From Chenggangzhangella methanolivorans (lineage in GTDB: Bacteria > Pseudomonadota > Alphaproteobacteria > Rhizobiales > Methylopilaceae), in contig NZ_CP081869.1 in NCBI RefSeq assembly GCF_019797865.1, positions 2,567,501 through 2,631,500 of the forward strand: DNA of 64,000 bases, in the 5' to 3' direction. Below the pieces are notes generated by a model. The model did no database searches. It was not told the DNA's origin and saw only the letters and a list, made by a program, of their open reading frames with translations. A program made the position numbers and the translations under genes. Positions 8,656 through 17,197 of this stretch are shown piece after piece. The number at the start of each line of letters is the position of its first letter. Within the stretch, counting starts at the first letter, position 1.

Positions 8656-8958
8656 TCAGGCCGGTTCCGGCATTTCTTCGGCCTTTGCCGTGGGTGCGTC
8701 GCCCAAAATCATTGCGCGGCCAATCGCGGCGATCCTCGCTTCCAGATCAAGCTCGATCTGAAGCGCTACGGCGCTTTCAATCTTCAGTTCTTCGAAGGCC
8801 TCAAGCATCTCGTACAAGGCGGCCGTCTGCCCAAGCGGCGAGTGAGTATGCATCTCAAGATAACGATCGACGGCGGCCTTGGCCACGCTGCGCGCTTCCG
8901 AAGAACCCAGCAAAGCAGAGGTGGCGAAAGTTGCGAGGCAGTCTTTTACCGTCGTCAT
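8656..8958 (-). CDS. Hypothetical protein, member of a three-copy local family
   Basis: 100 aa, all-helical composition. The N-terminus (MTTVKDCLATFATSAL) and the central A[AL]xDxYL...LxxLxExxxE pattern match the protein at 52043-52324 (MTSIPDCLAAFSVAAM) and more weakly the one at 47110-47400. No domain known to me. It is followed on + by a terminator-like hairpin at 8997. Function unknown. Confidence 0.6.
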   Translation of the reverse strand: MTTVKDCLATFATSALLGSSEARSVAKAAVDRYLEMHTHSPLGQTAALYEMLEAFEELKIESAVALQIELDLEARIAAIGRAMILGDAPTAKAEEMPEPA

Positions 8959-8996
8959 GCTGTGGATCGTAAGCGAGGCGCGATCTCACGCACAAC

Positions 8997-9025
8997 AAAA
9001 AAGCCCGACGCATTCGCATCGGGCT
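8997..9025 (-). terminator. AAAAGCCCGACG-type hairpin, terminator-like repeat
   Basis: AAAAAAGCCCGA - 10 nt - TCGGGCT; read on the minus strand it is a GC stem followed by six U, a good intrinsic terminator for the gene at 9110-9442. The same sequence family recurs near 25158, 25451, 27123, 27333, 47467, 47682 and 48609. Confidence 0.6.
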
Positions 9026-9109
9026 GGTGCTCCGCGGCTGAGGGGCGGGAAATCCGAATAGCTTCGTCAGAGGTAGCGGCGATCGCCTGCCGCGGGCGCG
9101 AGTTGGGAA

Positions 9110-9442
9110 CTATTCGATCCCAAGCGCATATGTGATCGCCGCGCCTAAGATAGCGCAGATGACTCCCCAAACGACTTCTTTGCCCGGCGCCCAAAAACGA
9201 ATCCGGGTGGAGACGGGCTTTTCGATAGCTCCCAGCGCTGCCCATCCCGCCCGCGTGAGGCGGTATTGCGCTGAACGCAGTTCCGACAGAAGCCCCTCGG
9301 CGTGGTCCTGCGAGAAGCTCGCCGAGGAGGAGCGCCGCACCCTCTGGGCCGATGCGTTCAGCATCGTTTCCAGGAGGTCATTCTCCGAATGGTGCAGCAA
9401 AACCGGGGGGTTTGTCGGACAGTTTACCGCCACATGCACCAT
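9110..9442 (-). CDS. Hypothetical tail-anchored small membrane protein
   Basis: Up to 110 aa. The C-terminus is one hydrophobic segment (about 91-110, VVWGVICAILGAAITYALGI) preceded by a soluble part with RSAQYRLTRAGWAALG. Start uncertain: Met 1 or the internal Met at about residue 27. A plus-strand frame overlaps but lacks this ordered pattern. It ends ~85 nt before a minus-strand terminator hairpin, which supports this orientation. Confidence 0.45.
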   Translation of the reverse strand: MVHVAVNCPTNPPVLLHHSENDLLETMLNASAQRVRRSSSASFSQDHAEGLLSELRSAQYRLTRAGWAALGAIEKPVSTRIRFWAPGKEVVWGVICAILGAAITYALGIE

Positions 9443-9704
9443 GCACTTGAGGGACTTTCCATAAACCTAAGCAAGTGCAACATTTTCTTGCGCCTGCCTG
9501 ATCTCGAAAGGTGTCACAACTCGCCGGATTTGATGCTACCGATGCGTCAGGGTTGGAAAGCGTTGCGCGAGCAGCGTAGACAGCTCCGGGCCTCGGGGCG
9601 TCACGCTCAGAGGCTGAGGCTGGTGAATAACAAGCAGCCGGAACGTTTTTAGTCGACCAAGCGCTTAAGGCTCACAGTTGCGTGATCCATGCGGTGCTGC
9701 GTTG

Positions 9705-10912
9705 ATGCCCAGATACTCCGAACGAGAGCGCCTGCTCGAGGCTGCGCGTGTCTACAAGATGGCGCGCTCAGCTCATGCCTATGTGCGCGGCAATACCGAC
9801 AGATTCTACGAATGGCTCGCCGGCTCCGCCGTAGCGAAAAGGATTCCTGTCGGGCCCGCGGTTTGGATCTGCGGAGACTGTCACCTTGGCAATCTTGGGC
9901 CGCTGTCCGATGGCGGCGGAGGTGTCGAAGTTCAGATCCGCGACCACGACCAGGCGGTGATAGGCAACCCGGCGTTCGACCTCATTCGTCTAGCCCTTTC
10001 GCTTGCAAGCGCCAATCGCGGATCGGATCTTCCGGGGGTCATTACCGCTGAGATGATCGGCGAGATCATCGAAGGTTATGAGTCGGCGATGAATGATCCA
10101 TCGGCTGACATCGAGGCTGCTGGAGCGGAGCCTGGAGTCGTCAAAACGGTTCGACGAAAAGCGCTCGGGCGGAAATGGAATGACCTCGCTCGCGCGAGCG
10201 GTTCAAGAACAAGGATCCAAAAATCCCGCGCGGGCCGAAATTCTGGGATCTCGAACCCGCTGAGGCTCGCGATCTGTCCGAAGCGCTCGAACGGCCGGAA
10301 GTCGCCAAGACCGTCCTTTCGCTTTCGGGCAACGACTTCAAAACCAGGTTGGTTGACGCGGCCTACTGGATGAAGGGCTGCAGTTCTCTTGGCAACCTGC
10401 GTTACGCCGCAATAATTGCGGTGAAGGCTGGCCCAAAGCGAGAGCGGTTCGCTTTGATCGACGTGAAGGAGGCAGTCGCGCCAATTTCGCCGACCAGGCA
10501 TCTCGCCGAGATGCCTGATGACCACGCCGAACGCGTCGTGGCTGGGGCGAAGGCTCTCTCGCCGCATCTCGGCGATCGAATGATTGCCACTAGGGTCGGC
10601 GGTCGGTCGGTCTTCATCCGAGAACTGATGCCGCAGGATCTAAAGCTTGAGGTGGAGCAATTCTCGCGCAGCGAAGCGCTGAAGGCCGCTCGTATCTTGC
10701 ATGGGTCGTCGGCCGTGCGCACGCGCAGCAGATGGACGAGAAGGTGCGTCGCGCTTGGTAAGACGCTCCTCGACCATCGACGCCCCGATCTCGACGCGCC
10801 GCTTTGGCTTTGGAGCGCAGTGGTGGAGTTAGCGGGGCGGCATGAAGCGGGCTACCTCGAGCATTGTCGGAGGTACCGCTCGATCAGGCGGCCTGAGGAT
10901 CGACGCGAATAG
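9705..10912 (+). pseudogene. DUF2252 family protein, several frameshifts
   Basis: DUF2252 signatures are spread over three frames: KMARSAHAYVRGNTDRF and CGDCHLGNLG, then IRDHDQAVIGNPAFDLIRLA from ATG 9705. A frameshift at about 10186-10196 (CG dinucleotide run) leads to FKNKDPKIPRGPKFWDLEP and YWMKGCSSLGNLRYA. A third frame holds ~10690-10755 (WVVGRAHAQQMDEK), and the frame then returns for LDAPLWLWSAVVELAGRHEAGYLEHCRRY. DUF2252 proteins are kinase-like-fold proteins of unknown role, usually ~400-450 aa. Three separate indels make this a decayed gene. Confidence 0.8.
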
Positions 10913-11136
10913 GGGTTTCAAGCGCTAGATAGCCGGAGATCAGGCAGGTATGACTTAGATCGTCATCACCATTCCTGGGCCCTACGATCACGAGGGTTTG
11001 GGTTCGGGCGGTGTTGAGGCTTACGGGCCCGTTCGCACCACGGCTCTTCGTTTCGCGGCTCTAGCTCTATTGCAGAGCTCCAGCCTTCCAGCTGGTGACG
11101 CCGGTTCGATCCCGACGAGCTCCAACGCAAAGCTTG

Positions 11137-11349
11137 TCAGTCGTCAGCGTCGAGGCGCAAGCGTCCGATCTCATCCAGAAGCTCGTCAATCTCAACCTGG
11201 TTGCGAGCGATGGCCTCAGGTGTCCGATCGACCTCCGGTGGCCCCATGTCTTTGTAGGACATCTCACCAGCACGGAATTGGCGGTTGGCCTCTTCGAGAA
11301 GGCCGATCCGCTTGGCCAAGTCGGCAATTGCCTCTTCGAGATCAGTCAT
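11137..11349 (-). CDS. Small coiled-coil hypothetical protein
   Basis: 70 aa from ATG 11349 (MTDLEEAIADLAKRIGLLEE), with heptad-like leucines at both ends and a short central loop. The frame continues upstream but the composition changes at this Met. No family recognised. It reads towards the DUF2252 pseudogene, opposite to the phage-like genes that follow. Confidence 0.5.
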   Translation of the reverse strand: MTDLEEAIADLAKRIGLLEEANRQFRAGEMSYKDMGPPEVDRTPEAIARNQVEIDELLDEIGRLRLDADD

Positions 11350-11449
11350 CGTTAGGCTCGCTACCGTGCACCTAAAAACGTAAGCGTGGCGGAGAGTTCC
11401 GCGCAAGCGAGCCGAGATCCAGACAGTGTCCTCTTGGGAAGGTTCTGCC

Positions 11450-11560
11450 ATGCGCATCGCTGAGCTGATCGTCGCGATCTGCCTTCAGGCAGAGCCCAGC
11501 GCTTGCCTCATCACCCGCGACCACGATCCGCTTTCCGCTGCCGGCGCTGCGCAGGGCTGA
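11450..11560 (+). CDS. Small protein at the start of a phage-like lysis module
   Basis: 36 aa (MRIAELIVAICLQAEPSACL) beginning with a short hydrophobic helix. Preceded by GGAAGG at fair spacing. It lies directly upstream of decayed phage lysis genes on the same strand. No function can be assigned. Confidence 0.35.
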   Translation: MRIAELIVAICLQAEPSACLITRDHDPLSAAGAAQG

Positions 11561-11569
11561 TCTCTAATG

Positions 11570-11847
11570 CGGTGTTGTTGTCGGCCTTTGGCTTGGCTTC
11601 CCGCTTGGGCGCTGATCTTCGTGGCGCTCGCATGGGCGGACAGTTTACCTGAACCCGCAGCGCATCAATGTCTCGGACACGCAGCCGTACATCTGCAACG
11701 TCTCGACTTCGACCGCGACGATGGCGACGGGCAAGTGCTGGAAAACCATGCCGACGACGCTGGGCGGGACGCTCGCGCTTGATCGGCGCGATCATCAATC
11801 CGACGGTGCTCGGCACGTCCATCCCGGGCCGCGACCTGACGCAGTGA
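11570..11847 (+). pseudogene. Decayed phage-type small protein
   Basis: Fragments in different frames read as one protein once indels are ignored: RINVSDTQPYICNVSTSTAT then GKCWKTMPTTLGGTLA and LIGAIINPTVLGTSIPGRDL, ending in TGA 11845-11847. The stop lies 44 nt before the lysozyme start. Which phage protein this was is unclear; position suggests a structural or lysis accessory gene. Confidence 0.35.
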
Positions 11848-11890
11848 CCCCGCCGCCCTCGAGGCGGCTTTTCCATATCCGGAGATCACG

Positions 11891-12636
11891 ATGAAAGTGT
11901 CCGACCGCGGGCTCGCCGAGCTCGCGAGCCATGAGGCTATCGTCACGCGGCGCTAAAGGACTCGGTCGGCGTCTGGACCGTCGGCGTTGGCCACACCAAG
12001 GCGGCGGGCGGGGTTGACCCCGTCACGGTGACGGCTGACAGGCCCGTGGAAGAGTGGATCGCGCTGTTCCGGAAGGACATCGCGAAATACGAGGCCGGGG
12101 TCACGGCGGCGCTGAAGGTGCCGGTGACGCAGCACGAGTTCGACGCGCTGACCTCGTTCCACTTCAACACCGGCTCGATCGGCCGCGCGAGCCTGATGGC
12201 CTCGCTCAACGCCGGAGATCGAGCGACGGCCGCGGCGCGGTTCATGGCCTAGGTCAAGCCGCCCGAACTTGTCGGCCGCCGCACCAAGGAGATGCTGCTG
12301 TTCCGCGACGGAACCTATGCGGCCGAGCCGATGGTCACCGTCCTTCCTGCGAGCGATGCCGGCGCCGTGCTCTGGTCGAAGGGGCGACGCGTTCCAATCC
12401 TTCCGCTCCTCGGCGCGGGCGACGCCTCGGCCCAGCCGACCGTTCCTGCGGACAGGATCACGATCCGCCGCGGCGACAAGGGGCCGGTGGTCGCCGAGTG
12501 GCAGCGCATCATCGGGGTTTATGCCGACGGCGACTTCGGGTCAAAGACCGAGGCTGTCACCATGGCGTTCCAGAAGGCCCGCGGCCTCGTGCCTGACGGT
12601 ATCGTCGGCTCGAAGACCTGGGGCGCGGCGGCGTGA
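11891..12636 (+). pseudogene. Phage GH24-type lysozyme with peptidoglycan-binding domain, inactivated
   Basis: ATG 11891 follows GGAG. The N-terminus (LAELASHEA, then YKDSVGVWTVGVGHT in another frame) is the catalytic start of phage lysozymes of glycoside hydrolase family 24. VTQHEFDALTSFHFNTGSI is the conserved core, and a C-terminal PG_binding_1 repeat (YADGDFGSKTEAVTMAFQ) follows. Two lesions are visible: a 1-nt loss at about 11955 and an in-frame TAG at 12250-12252 where a Trp (TGG) is expected (FMA-W-VKPPELVGRR). Remnant of a prophage endolysin. Confidence 0.85.
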
Positions 12637-12944
12637 TGCGCGCGCCTACCGCGGTCCGTCTTGAGTTCGACGTTCTTCATGGCGTCGGGGTCGTGAAATG
12701 GGATTTCGTCAATCGCGCTTTGAAGCGCCGCTCGGACCAGAGCCGCAATGTGTTGGCGCTTTTCGTCGGCGGACTCAGTCGGATCATTGGGGAGATCAAT
12801 CCGAACTTTGATCTCGCGCCGCTTCCCCCGAATGTGCGCATGCGCTGGCACAGCTTCAGCTTCATCTGAGGCGGCAGGGTCAAGCTTCAAAGAGAATTTC
12901 CACTCAGGCACGCTGGTACTCCAAGCCCCACCGAGCGGCACCAT
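12519..12944 (-). CDS. Hypothetical protein overlapping the lysozyme remnant
   Basis: Up to 141 aa from GTG or later starts. The stretch HIRGKRREIKVRIDLPNDPT, then QHIAALVRAALQSAIDEIPF, looks like a small soluble protein. The last ~40 codons overlap the antisense lysozyme and may be spurious read-through. No family recognised. Confidence 0.3.
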   Translation of the reverse strand: MVPLGGAWSTSVPEWKFSLKLDPAASDEAEAVPAHAHIRGKRREIKVRIDLPNDPTESADEKRQHIAALVRAALQSAIDEIPFHDPDAMKNVELKTDRGRRAHHAAAPQVFEPTIPSGTRPRAFWNAMVTASVFDPKSPSA

Positions 12945-13046
12945 TATACTGTCGCAGCGCCTTCCTCAACACTCGCTGAAGGCCTGCATTTAGCAGTCCC
13001 GCGCCCGGCCGGCAGCCGAGCACCCTCCTGACATCGGAGATCTGGC

Positions 13047-13219
13047 ATGACCCGCATTTTCGCGGCGCTCGCGCTCGCATGCGCGCTCGCCGGCTGCAGC
13101 GCGAAGGAGCAGCGGCTCTGGGGCGCGGCCACCCCGATCATCAGCGCGATCATCGCGCCTGCCCTGCTCCGAAGCCCGAAGGCCAGCGCAAGGCGCGCCG
13201 GTCGGTCACCAAGGACTGA
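13047..13219 (+). pseudogene. Small phage-type lipoprotein, frameshifted
   Basis: MTRIFAALALACALAGCSAKEQ is a clear lipoprotein signal with the lipobox LAGC (Cys 17). The body (RLWGAATPIISAIIAPALL) is short. About 20 codons later the frame must change at about 13160 to reach EGQRKARRSVTKD and TGA 13217-13219. Size and place between lysozyme and a holin-like gene fit an Rz1-like spanin or lysis lipoprotein. Confidence 0.5.
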
Positions 13220-13223
13220 CGCC

Positions 13224-13644
13224 ATGGAAGCCTTCCTCAACGAAGTGTGGGCCGAGTTCCGCCCGCAGGCGGGTCACCGGCGTCGCGTCCATCCTCGGTT
13301 TCGCCCTCATGATCATCGTCGGCTGGCTGTCGCTGAAGGGCCGCCGCCGCGGTCGACGCGGTCAAGCAGGACAAGCGCGCCGCCAGCCTCTACCGGACGA
13401 TCCTCAACGTCCTGACGATGATCGTCACCGTGAAGTCCGCGCAGGGCGTGCCGGCGTCCTGAAGGGCGTCGACAGCGGGATCATCGCCGACGCGCTCGCC
13501 AAGGTGAAGGAGCAGAACCCGGAGGCCGTGAAGGGTCTCAAACAGGACGACGACAAGCTGCGCACGAAGATCATTGCGAAGCTGCCTGAGGTTCAGGCGT
13601 CGGTCGCCGAGTCCGCGGCCAAGGTCCAGCAGGCGGCGCAGTAA
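13224..13644 (+). pseudogene. Holin-like phage membrane protein, multiple frameshifts
   Basis: MEAFLNEVWAEFRPQ starts five bases after the lipoprotein stop. A changed frame gives VTGVASILGFALMIIVGWL (one membrane segment), then AAVDAVKQDKRAASLYRTIL, and another frame gives KGVDSGIIADALAKVKEQ and a Lys/Glu-rich tail. At least three indels. The small TM segment plus charged tail in a lysis module suggests a holin or holin accessory. Confidence 0.4.
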
Positions 13645-13677
13645 CAGGATATCGCGGTAACAGGCAGGGTGAGCACG

Positions 13678-14323
13678 ATGGGCAACGGCGCATTCGATCC
13701 TGAAGCTCGATACGCTCAGCTGGACGAGCGCGTCGCCAACCAAGGCGCGCGCATCGGCCAGCTTGAGCAGTCGATGAACCTCGGGTTTCGACAGCTTTAA
13801 AAGTCGGTCGCCGACATCGGCGCCGAATTTCGGTCCAACCAGAAGCCTCAGTGGCAGGCGATCAGCGTCGCGGCCACGATCACGATCGCCTTCATGGACT
13901 AATCGGAACGCTGGCCTACTTGCCTGTGACCGCGGCCTGCGGGACGCGCGGGACGACATCCGCTCCAACGCCAAGGACGCCCTCTCGGTCGAGGGGTTCA
14001 AGGACTTCAAGGCGACGTATGAGAACAACCGGATCGTCTATCGCCAGGACGTCGAAGCGAAGATCGCGGCCGGCGCGGCGGATCTACGAGCCCTCGAGGC
14101 GCGCATCCGTAAGGACAGCAAGGCGATCGTGCCACGCGGCGAGCACGAGGAGCACTGGCGCAGCCAGAATGCGCAGATCATCAACCTGCAGCGCCAGGTC
14201 GACGAGGTGAAGGCGCAGGCCGGGTCGACCTACGGCGTTCGCGACGTCATCCAACGGCTAGAGAAACAGGTCGAGGATCTGCGCGAGGAAAAATACCGGG
14301 CGATGTCTCGCGGCGGCCCGTGA
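13678..14323 (+). pseudogene. Phage-type coiled-coil membrane protein, disrupted
   Basis: MGNGAFDPEARYAQLDERVA opens a coiled coil. There is an in-frame TAA at 13798-13800 (a CAA is likely ancestral), then ISVAATITIAFM runs into a TM segment completed in another frame (GLIGTLAYLPVT). The long coiled coil ends with VDEVKAQAGSTYGVRDVIQR. It is the last gene of the plus-strand lysis module, followed by a strong terminator. Confidence 0.5.
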
Positions 14324-14352
14324 GCGGTAATCACCCCTAATCACCGATAATG

Positions 14353-14391
14353 ACGCCCCGCCCGGCCGGAGCCGGGACGGGGCGCTTTTTG
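14353..14391 (+). terminator. Intrinsic terminator of the phage-like module
   Basis: CGCCCCG-CCCGGC - 4 nt - GCCGGG-A-CGGGGCG followed by CTTTTT. It ends the plus-strand lysis module. The next 250 bases hold no convincing gene, only a 26-codon GTG-started frame at 14422-14502 on - (VAVYGIEAVELFAVIAGMYG) with a possible ribosome site. Confidence 0.8.
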
Positions 14392-14639
14392 CGTCTGCGT
14401 GCTACCGAGCTCGGAACACCGCTAGGCTGGCAGCGACCCGGCCCCATACATCCCCGCAATCACCGCGAACAGTTCGACCGCCTCAATCCCGTACACCGCC
14501 ACGCCACTCTCCCGCTTGCGACGTTTTATAAGCTCGATGCACGCGCGATAGTTCCGCCGCGCACTACCGGATCGTGCAGGCGCTGAGGATGGGTGCGGGT
14601 CGCGATACTAACTGCATTGGGCGTCAGTCGTCGGCCCGA

Positions 14640-14850
14640 CTAGACCCCCCCCCCCGGGGGATGCCTGCCTGGCGTCCTGCTCTCCATCAGCGACAGCGCC
14701 GCTAGCGCGTTCACCAGTGGGGCGACTGCGTTTCCAAACTCGTAAGGGTCAAATTTTACCTGAGGTATGCAGCCTGTACTCCTCGCCGATCAGCGCCACG
14801 ATAGCCTCACGAGCGGCCTCAATCTCGGAATGATCAGGGATTTCTGTCAC
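14640..14850 (-). pseudogene. Hypothetical small protein, frameshifted
   Basis: GTG 14850 gives MTEIPDHSEIEAAREAIVAL and LIGEEYRLHTSGK, then TGA; dropping one base in the AAAATTT run continues as FDPYEFGNAVAPLVNALAAL to TAG at 14640. The tail crosses an 11-C tract (14645-14655), read as a Gly run. Unknown family. Between here and 15090 there is only a GATCGGAGG palindrome (14908-14921) with a very short frame after it. Confidence 0.3.
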
Positions 14851-15090
14851 GGTAAGGCATCTCCAAGAGACCCTCCAATTGTGGGGTCGCGGTTTATAAA
14901 ACGCCGCCTCCGATCGGAGGTTCAGATGGCTGGCGGCCCGCCGAAACTGCCGGCTATGTCGACCTCACTCTGAAAGGCCCCTCTATTCCATCGCAATCCG
15001 CTAAGTGCCACGGGGCGAACGCTTGTCTGCTTCCTTTGGAACGGAATCAGTCACTGCGCGCTTAGCCCCGGATCACCAAGGAGGCTCCGT

Positions 15091-15303
15091 CATGCTCGGC
15101 CGCATCATCAAGACCGTCGCGAACGAGTTTCTCCGAAACCGGCAGGCCAGAGCGCTGGCGAAGGCCTGCGAGGTCGTATCAAATGGACGAGCCGCGGCCC
15201 TGCAGCCGGTCGTTGGTACAGTCAGCAGCCATCTTCGGCGCCGTGAGCGCCAGCGCGGGAGCGCTGGTGGCCGCTGCGGCCTACGAGCCATGCGATCCTG
15301 AGA
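15091..15303 (+). CDS. Small basic hypothetical protein, possibly a decayed phage gene
   Basis: 70 aa (MLGRIIKTVANEFLRNRQAR); AAGGAGG stands 8 nt before the ATG, the best ribosome site nearby. From about codon 35 another frame reads QSAAIFGAVSASAGALVAA, which resembles KSAAILRGAVNASAGALVAA of the phage membrane pseudogene at 23867-24269. The gene may therefore be a frameshifted relative of that holin-like protein. Confidence 0.45.
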
Positions 15304-15329
15304 TCACACGTAAAAAACAGCGTTGGATC

Positions 15330-15513
15330 GTAACGTGCATTAGTTTCGGAATGGCGCGAAAAGGATTTCCGTCAAGCATCAAGCGCGCCGTGATAGCGCC
15401 GCGCAGGTAGTCGGCGGCGATAGGCCACGCGCCTCGGCGGCCTTGCGGACTGCGTCCGCGAGCCTAGTCGGGACGGCGACGGTCAGTCTGGCGGGAAAGT
15501 TGCTGATCTCGAC
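15330..15513 (-). pseudogene. Ribbon-helix-helix-like protein remnant
   Basis: On the minus strand FPARLTVAVPTRLADAVRKA followed by AEARGLSP resembles a CopG/Arc-type ribbon-helix-helix (beta-strand, then helix with AAEARGLS), and after a frame change DYLRGAITARLMLDG fits the second helix. No start codon in frame and one indel. Probably an old antitoxin or plasmid/phage repressor fragment. Confidence 0.35.
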
Positions 15514-15707
15514 ATGCGCAGATCGCGCCGGTGAGGCCCTTGGGCCGACTACCCACAACCGGACTTGGGGCGGACAAAACTGCGCAAGCGCAGAGCGACA
15601 ACACCCTCGTTATCTAGGCTGGATTTTCCTAAATTTCTTGCTTTTCGAGCAACTTAGCTGAAGCGCACCAGGCGCAATCTTTCGACTGCGCAAGAAAGGA
15701 GGACCCA

Positions 15708-15899
15708 ATGCAAATCGACGATCTGGTTCTCAAGGCTCTTAGAGAAGACCCTGGTGCCTCCGAGGAGGACTTGGCCACGAAGGTCTTCAACATCCGCACG
15801 AGTGGCGACAAAAATATTGGCGCGCTACACAAGCGCGCCAAAGAAGTTGGTGATGCGATCAAGCGTCTGACGAAATTGCCCCGGCCCGCAGTGAGCTAG
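15708..15899 (+). CDS. Small acidic/basic helical hypothetical protein
   Basis: 63 aa (MQIDDLVLKALREDPGASEE); AAGGAGGA is 6 nt before the ATG. Predicted to be two or three helices, possibly a small HTH-like fold. No family recognised. Stand-alone gene. Confidence 0.6.
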   Translation: MQIDDLVLKALREDPGASEEDLATKVFNIRTSGDKNIGALHKRAKEVGDAIKRLTKLPRPAVS

Positions 15900-15968
15900 G
15901 GCAATCCACCCCCAAGTTGGATCGATCTCGGTCTTGCTGTGTTGATCTCCGAACCCTTTGGGATCAGC

Positions 15969-16118
15969 ATGACCGAAAACGAGCATGGGCAGATTGTCGA
16001 GACCCCAGTCGAAGCCAAACAAGGCACCGATGCACCTAAGGGCATGCCGGTCGTTTTGGTTGTCAGCACGGTGGGCGCTGCACTAGGGATGGGGCTTGTT
16101 TGGGCCTATTTCTTTTAG
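15969..16118 (+). CDS. Single-pass membrane microprotein
   Basis: 49 aa. A hydrophilic N-terminus (MTENEHGQIVETPVEAKQGT) is followed by one TM segment ending the protein (VVLVVSTVGAALGMGLVWAY). Same architecture as the microproteins at 43948-44103 and 49885-50196. It ends 4 nt before the stop of the convergent DUF2934 gene. Unknown role. Confidence 0.5.
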   Translation: MTENEHGQIVETPVEAKQGTDAPKGMPVVLVVSTVGAALGMGLVWAYFF

Positions 16119-16121
16119 TGC

Positions 16122-16352
16122 TTAAGGCAGCAGCGCTGACGGCGGATCGCTCGCCGGAATGGTGTCTTCCAGCTGTTTCTCGAGCTCTTCGGCCGGCGTC
16201 AGGGCCGCGCCCTTGCCCGAAGCGGCAGGGTCATCACCATCGATTTCTTTCTCGGCCTGATACCAGAATTGGTCAGAGCTTCCTTCCGGTTCTCCGGCCT
16301 GGATCCAGAGCTCGTAGGCACGCTGTTTAATCTGGGCTTCTCGATCGCTCAT
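16122..16352 (-). CDS. DUF2934 domain protein, copy 1
   Basis: 76 aa from ATG 16352. The N-terminal half is the DUF2934 signature (IKQRAYELWIQAGEPEGSSD, then FWYQAEKEI); the C-terminal half is a disordered acidic tail (DDPAASGKGAALTP). Near-identical to 50381-50611, as part of a duplicated block with the divergent 66-aa gene that follows. DUF2934 has no known function. Confidence 0.8.
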   Translation of the reverse strand: MSDREAQIKQRAYELWIQAGEPEGSSDQFWYQAEKEIDGDDPAASGKGAALTPAEELEKQLEDTIPASDPPSALLP

Positions 16353-16536
16353 AGCGCTGGCTCTCTCGAATGATTTCCGACCGCGTCGGATCATCCGCAA
16401 AACACACGCTGAACGCCTTCGTTCCAGCTAAGTCTTCACAGGTCGAAGCCGGAATTCACGACACCGGCACCTTCTGTCTGCACCGGAACGAACGACCCTC
16501 CCCTGAGCTTCTCATCGGTAGCCGAGGGAGGAAGAC

Positions 16537-16737
16537 GTGGAGTTTCGTGAGAAACTGAAAGAGGACCTGGCGATTTTTCGGCAGCGCCTGATCTGGCTCG
16601 AGGACGGGACCATGCGGTCCTACGAATATTCCCGTGGCCAGCAAATGGACCGTGTCACTGACGCCGTCAACTACACCAAGCGCATTATTGCCGAGATTGA
16701 AAAGTGCCTCGCAGAGCACTCGGAGCGGTCAGGCTAG
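16537..16737 (+). CDS. Conserved 66-aa hypothetical protein, copy 1
   Basis: Starts at GTG (MEFREKLKEDLAIFRQRLIW) after GAGGAAGAC. It continues with a YEYSRGQQMDR block and a C-terminal amphipathic helix. All but three or four residues are identical to the copy at 50783-50983, with mostly synonymous DNA differences, so the protein is under selection. No known domain. Confidence 0.7.
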   Translation: MEFREKLKEDLAIFRQRLIWLEDGTMRSYEYSRGQQMDRVTDAVNYTKRIIAEIEKCLAEHSERSG

Positions 16738-16751
16738 TCTTCCTGATCGTC

Positions 16752-16976
16752 CTAGCCCGCCAAGCCGGTAAAAGAGGCTGGAGCATCTTCCGGCAGATCG
16801 CCGCGCTGCTCCTCGGCGTCGTCTTCCGACGCCCCCTTAGGAGGCGCTTCCTGCTCGTCCTGCGCTTCCTCGACTGCGTCGTCGCCGGGCGTCACCAAAG
16901 CCTTGATGTTCTGCCCTTTCGGCGGCGCCGGCGTCTCTTCCGTCTCCGTCGACGGTCGGTCCTGATCGTTTGGCAT
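16752..16976 (-). CDS. Acidic disordered small protein (MPNDQDRPSTETE family), copy 1
   Basis: 74 aa from ATG 16976 (MPNDQDRPSTETEETPAPPK). The core GQNIKALVTPGDDA is conserved among three local copies; the rest is Glu/Asp/Ala-rich and likely disordered. Copies: 18236-18451 (intact) and 50999-51221 (frameshifted). Unknown role. Confidence 0.6.
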   Translation of the reverse strand: MPNDQDRPSTETEETPAPPKGQNIKALVTPGDDAVEEAQDEQEAPPKGASEDDAEEQRGDLPEDAPASFTGLAG

Positions 16977-17095
16977 GTTGGCCTCCGACGTTGGCAGGAG
17001 ACCTCGACCGCGGACGCCGCTTGGCAACCCCTCGATCAAAAGGAATGGGAACTCCGGCCAAACGCGTCCGTTGCCCCTTTAACAGGGAGAAAAGC

Positions 17096-17197
17096 ATGTC
17101 GAACGAGCGCTACGAGATCATCAAAGTGGACGGCGGTTGGGCCTACAAGATTGGAGACGCTGTCTCGGCCTCCTACCCAAGCGAGCAATCCGCTTGA
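17096..17197 (+). CDS. Short DUF2188-like protein, probably truncated
   Basis: 33 aa (MSNERYEIIKVDGGWAYKIG, then DAVSASYPSEQSA) ending in TGA. The W-A-Y-K-[IV]-G-D-x3-x2-[FY]PS pattern is the core of DUF2188-type proteins, usually 60-80 aa, in which an Ala-rich helix follows. Here that helix is missing or out of frame. AGGGAG precedes the ATG. Confidence 0.4.
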   Translation: MSNERYEIIKVDGGWAYKIGDAVSASYPSEQSA

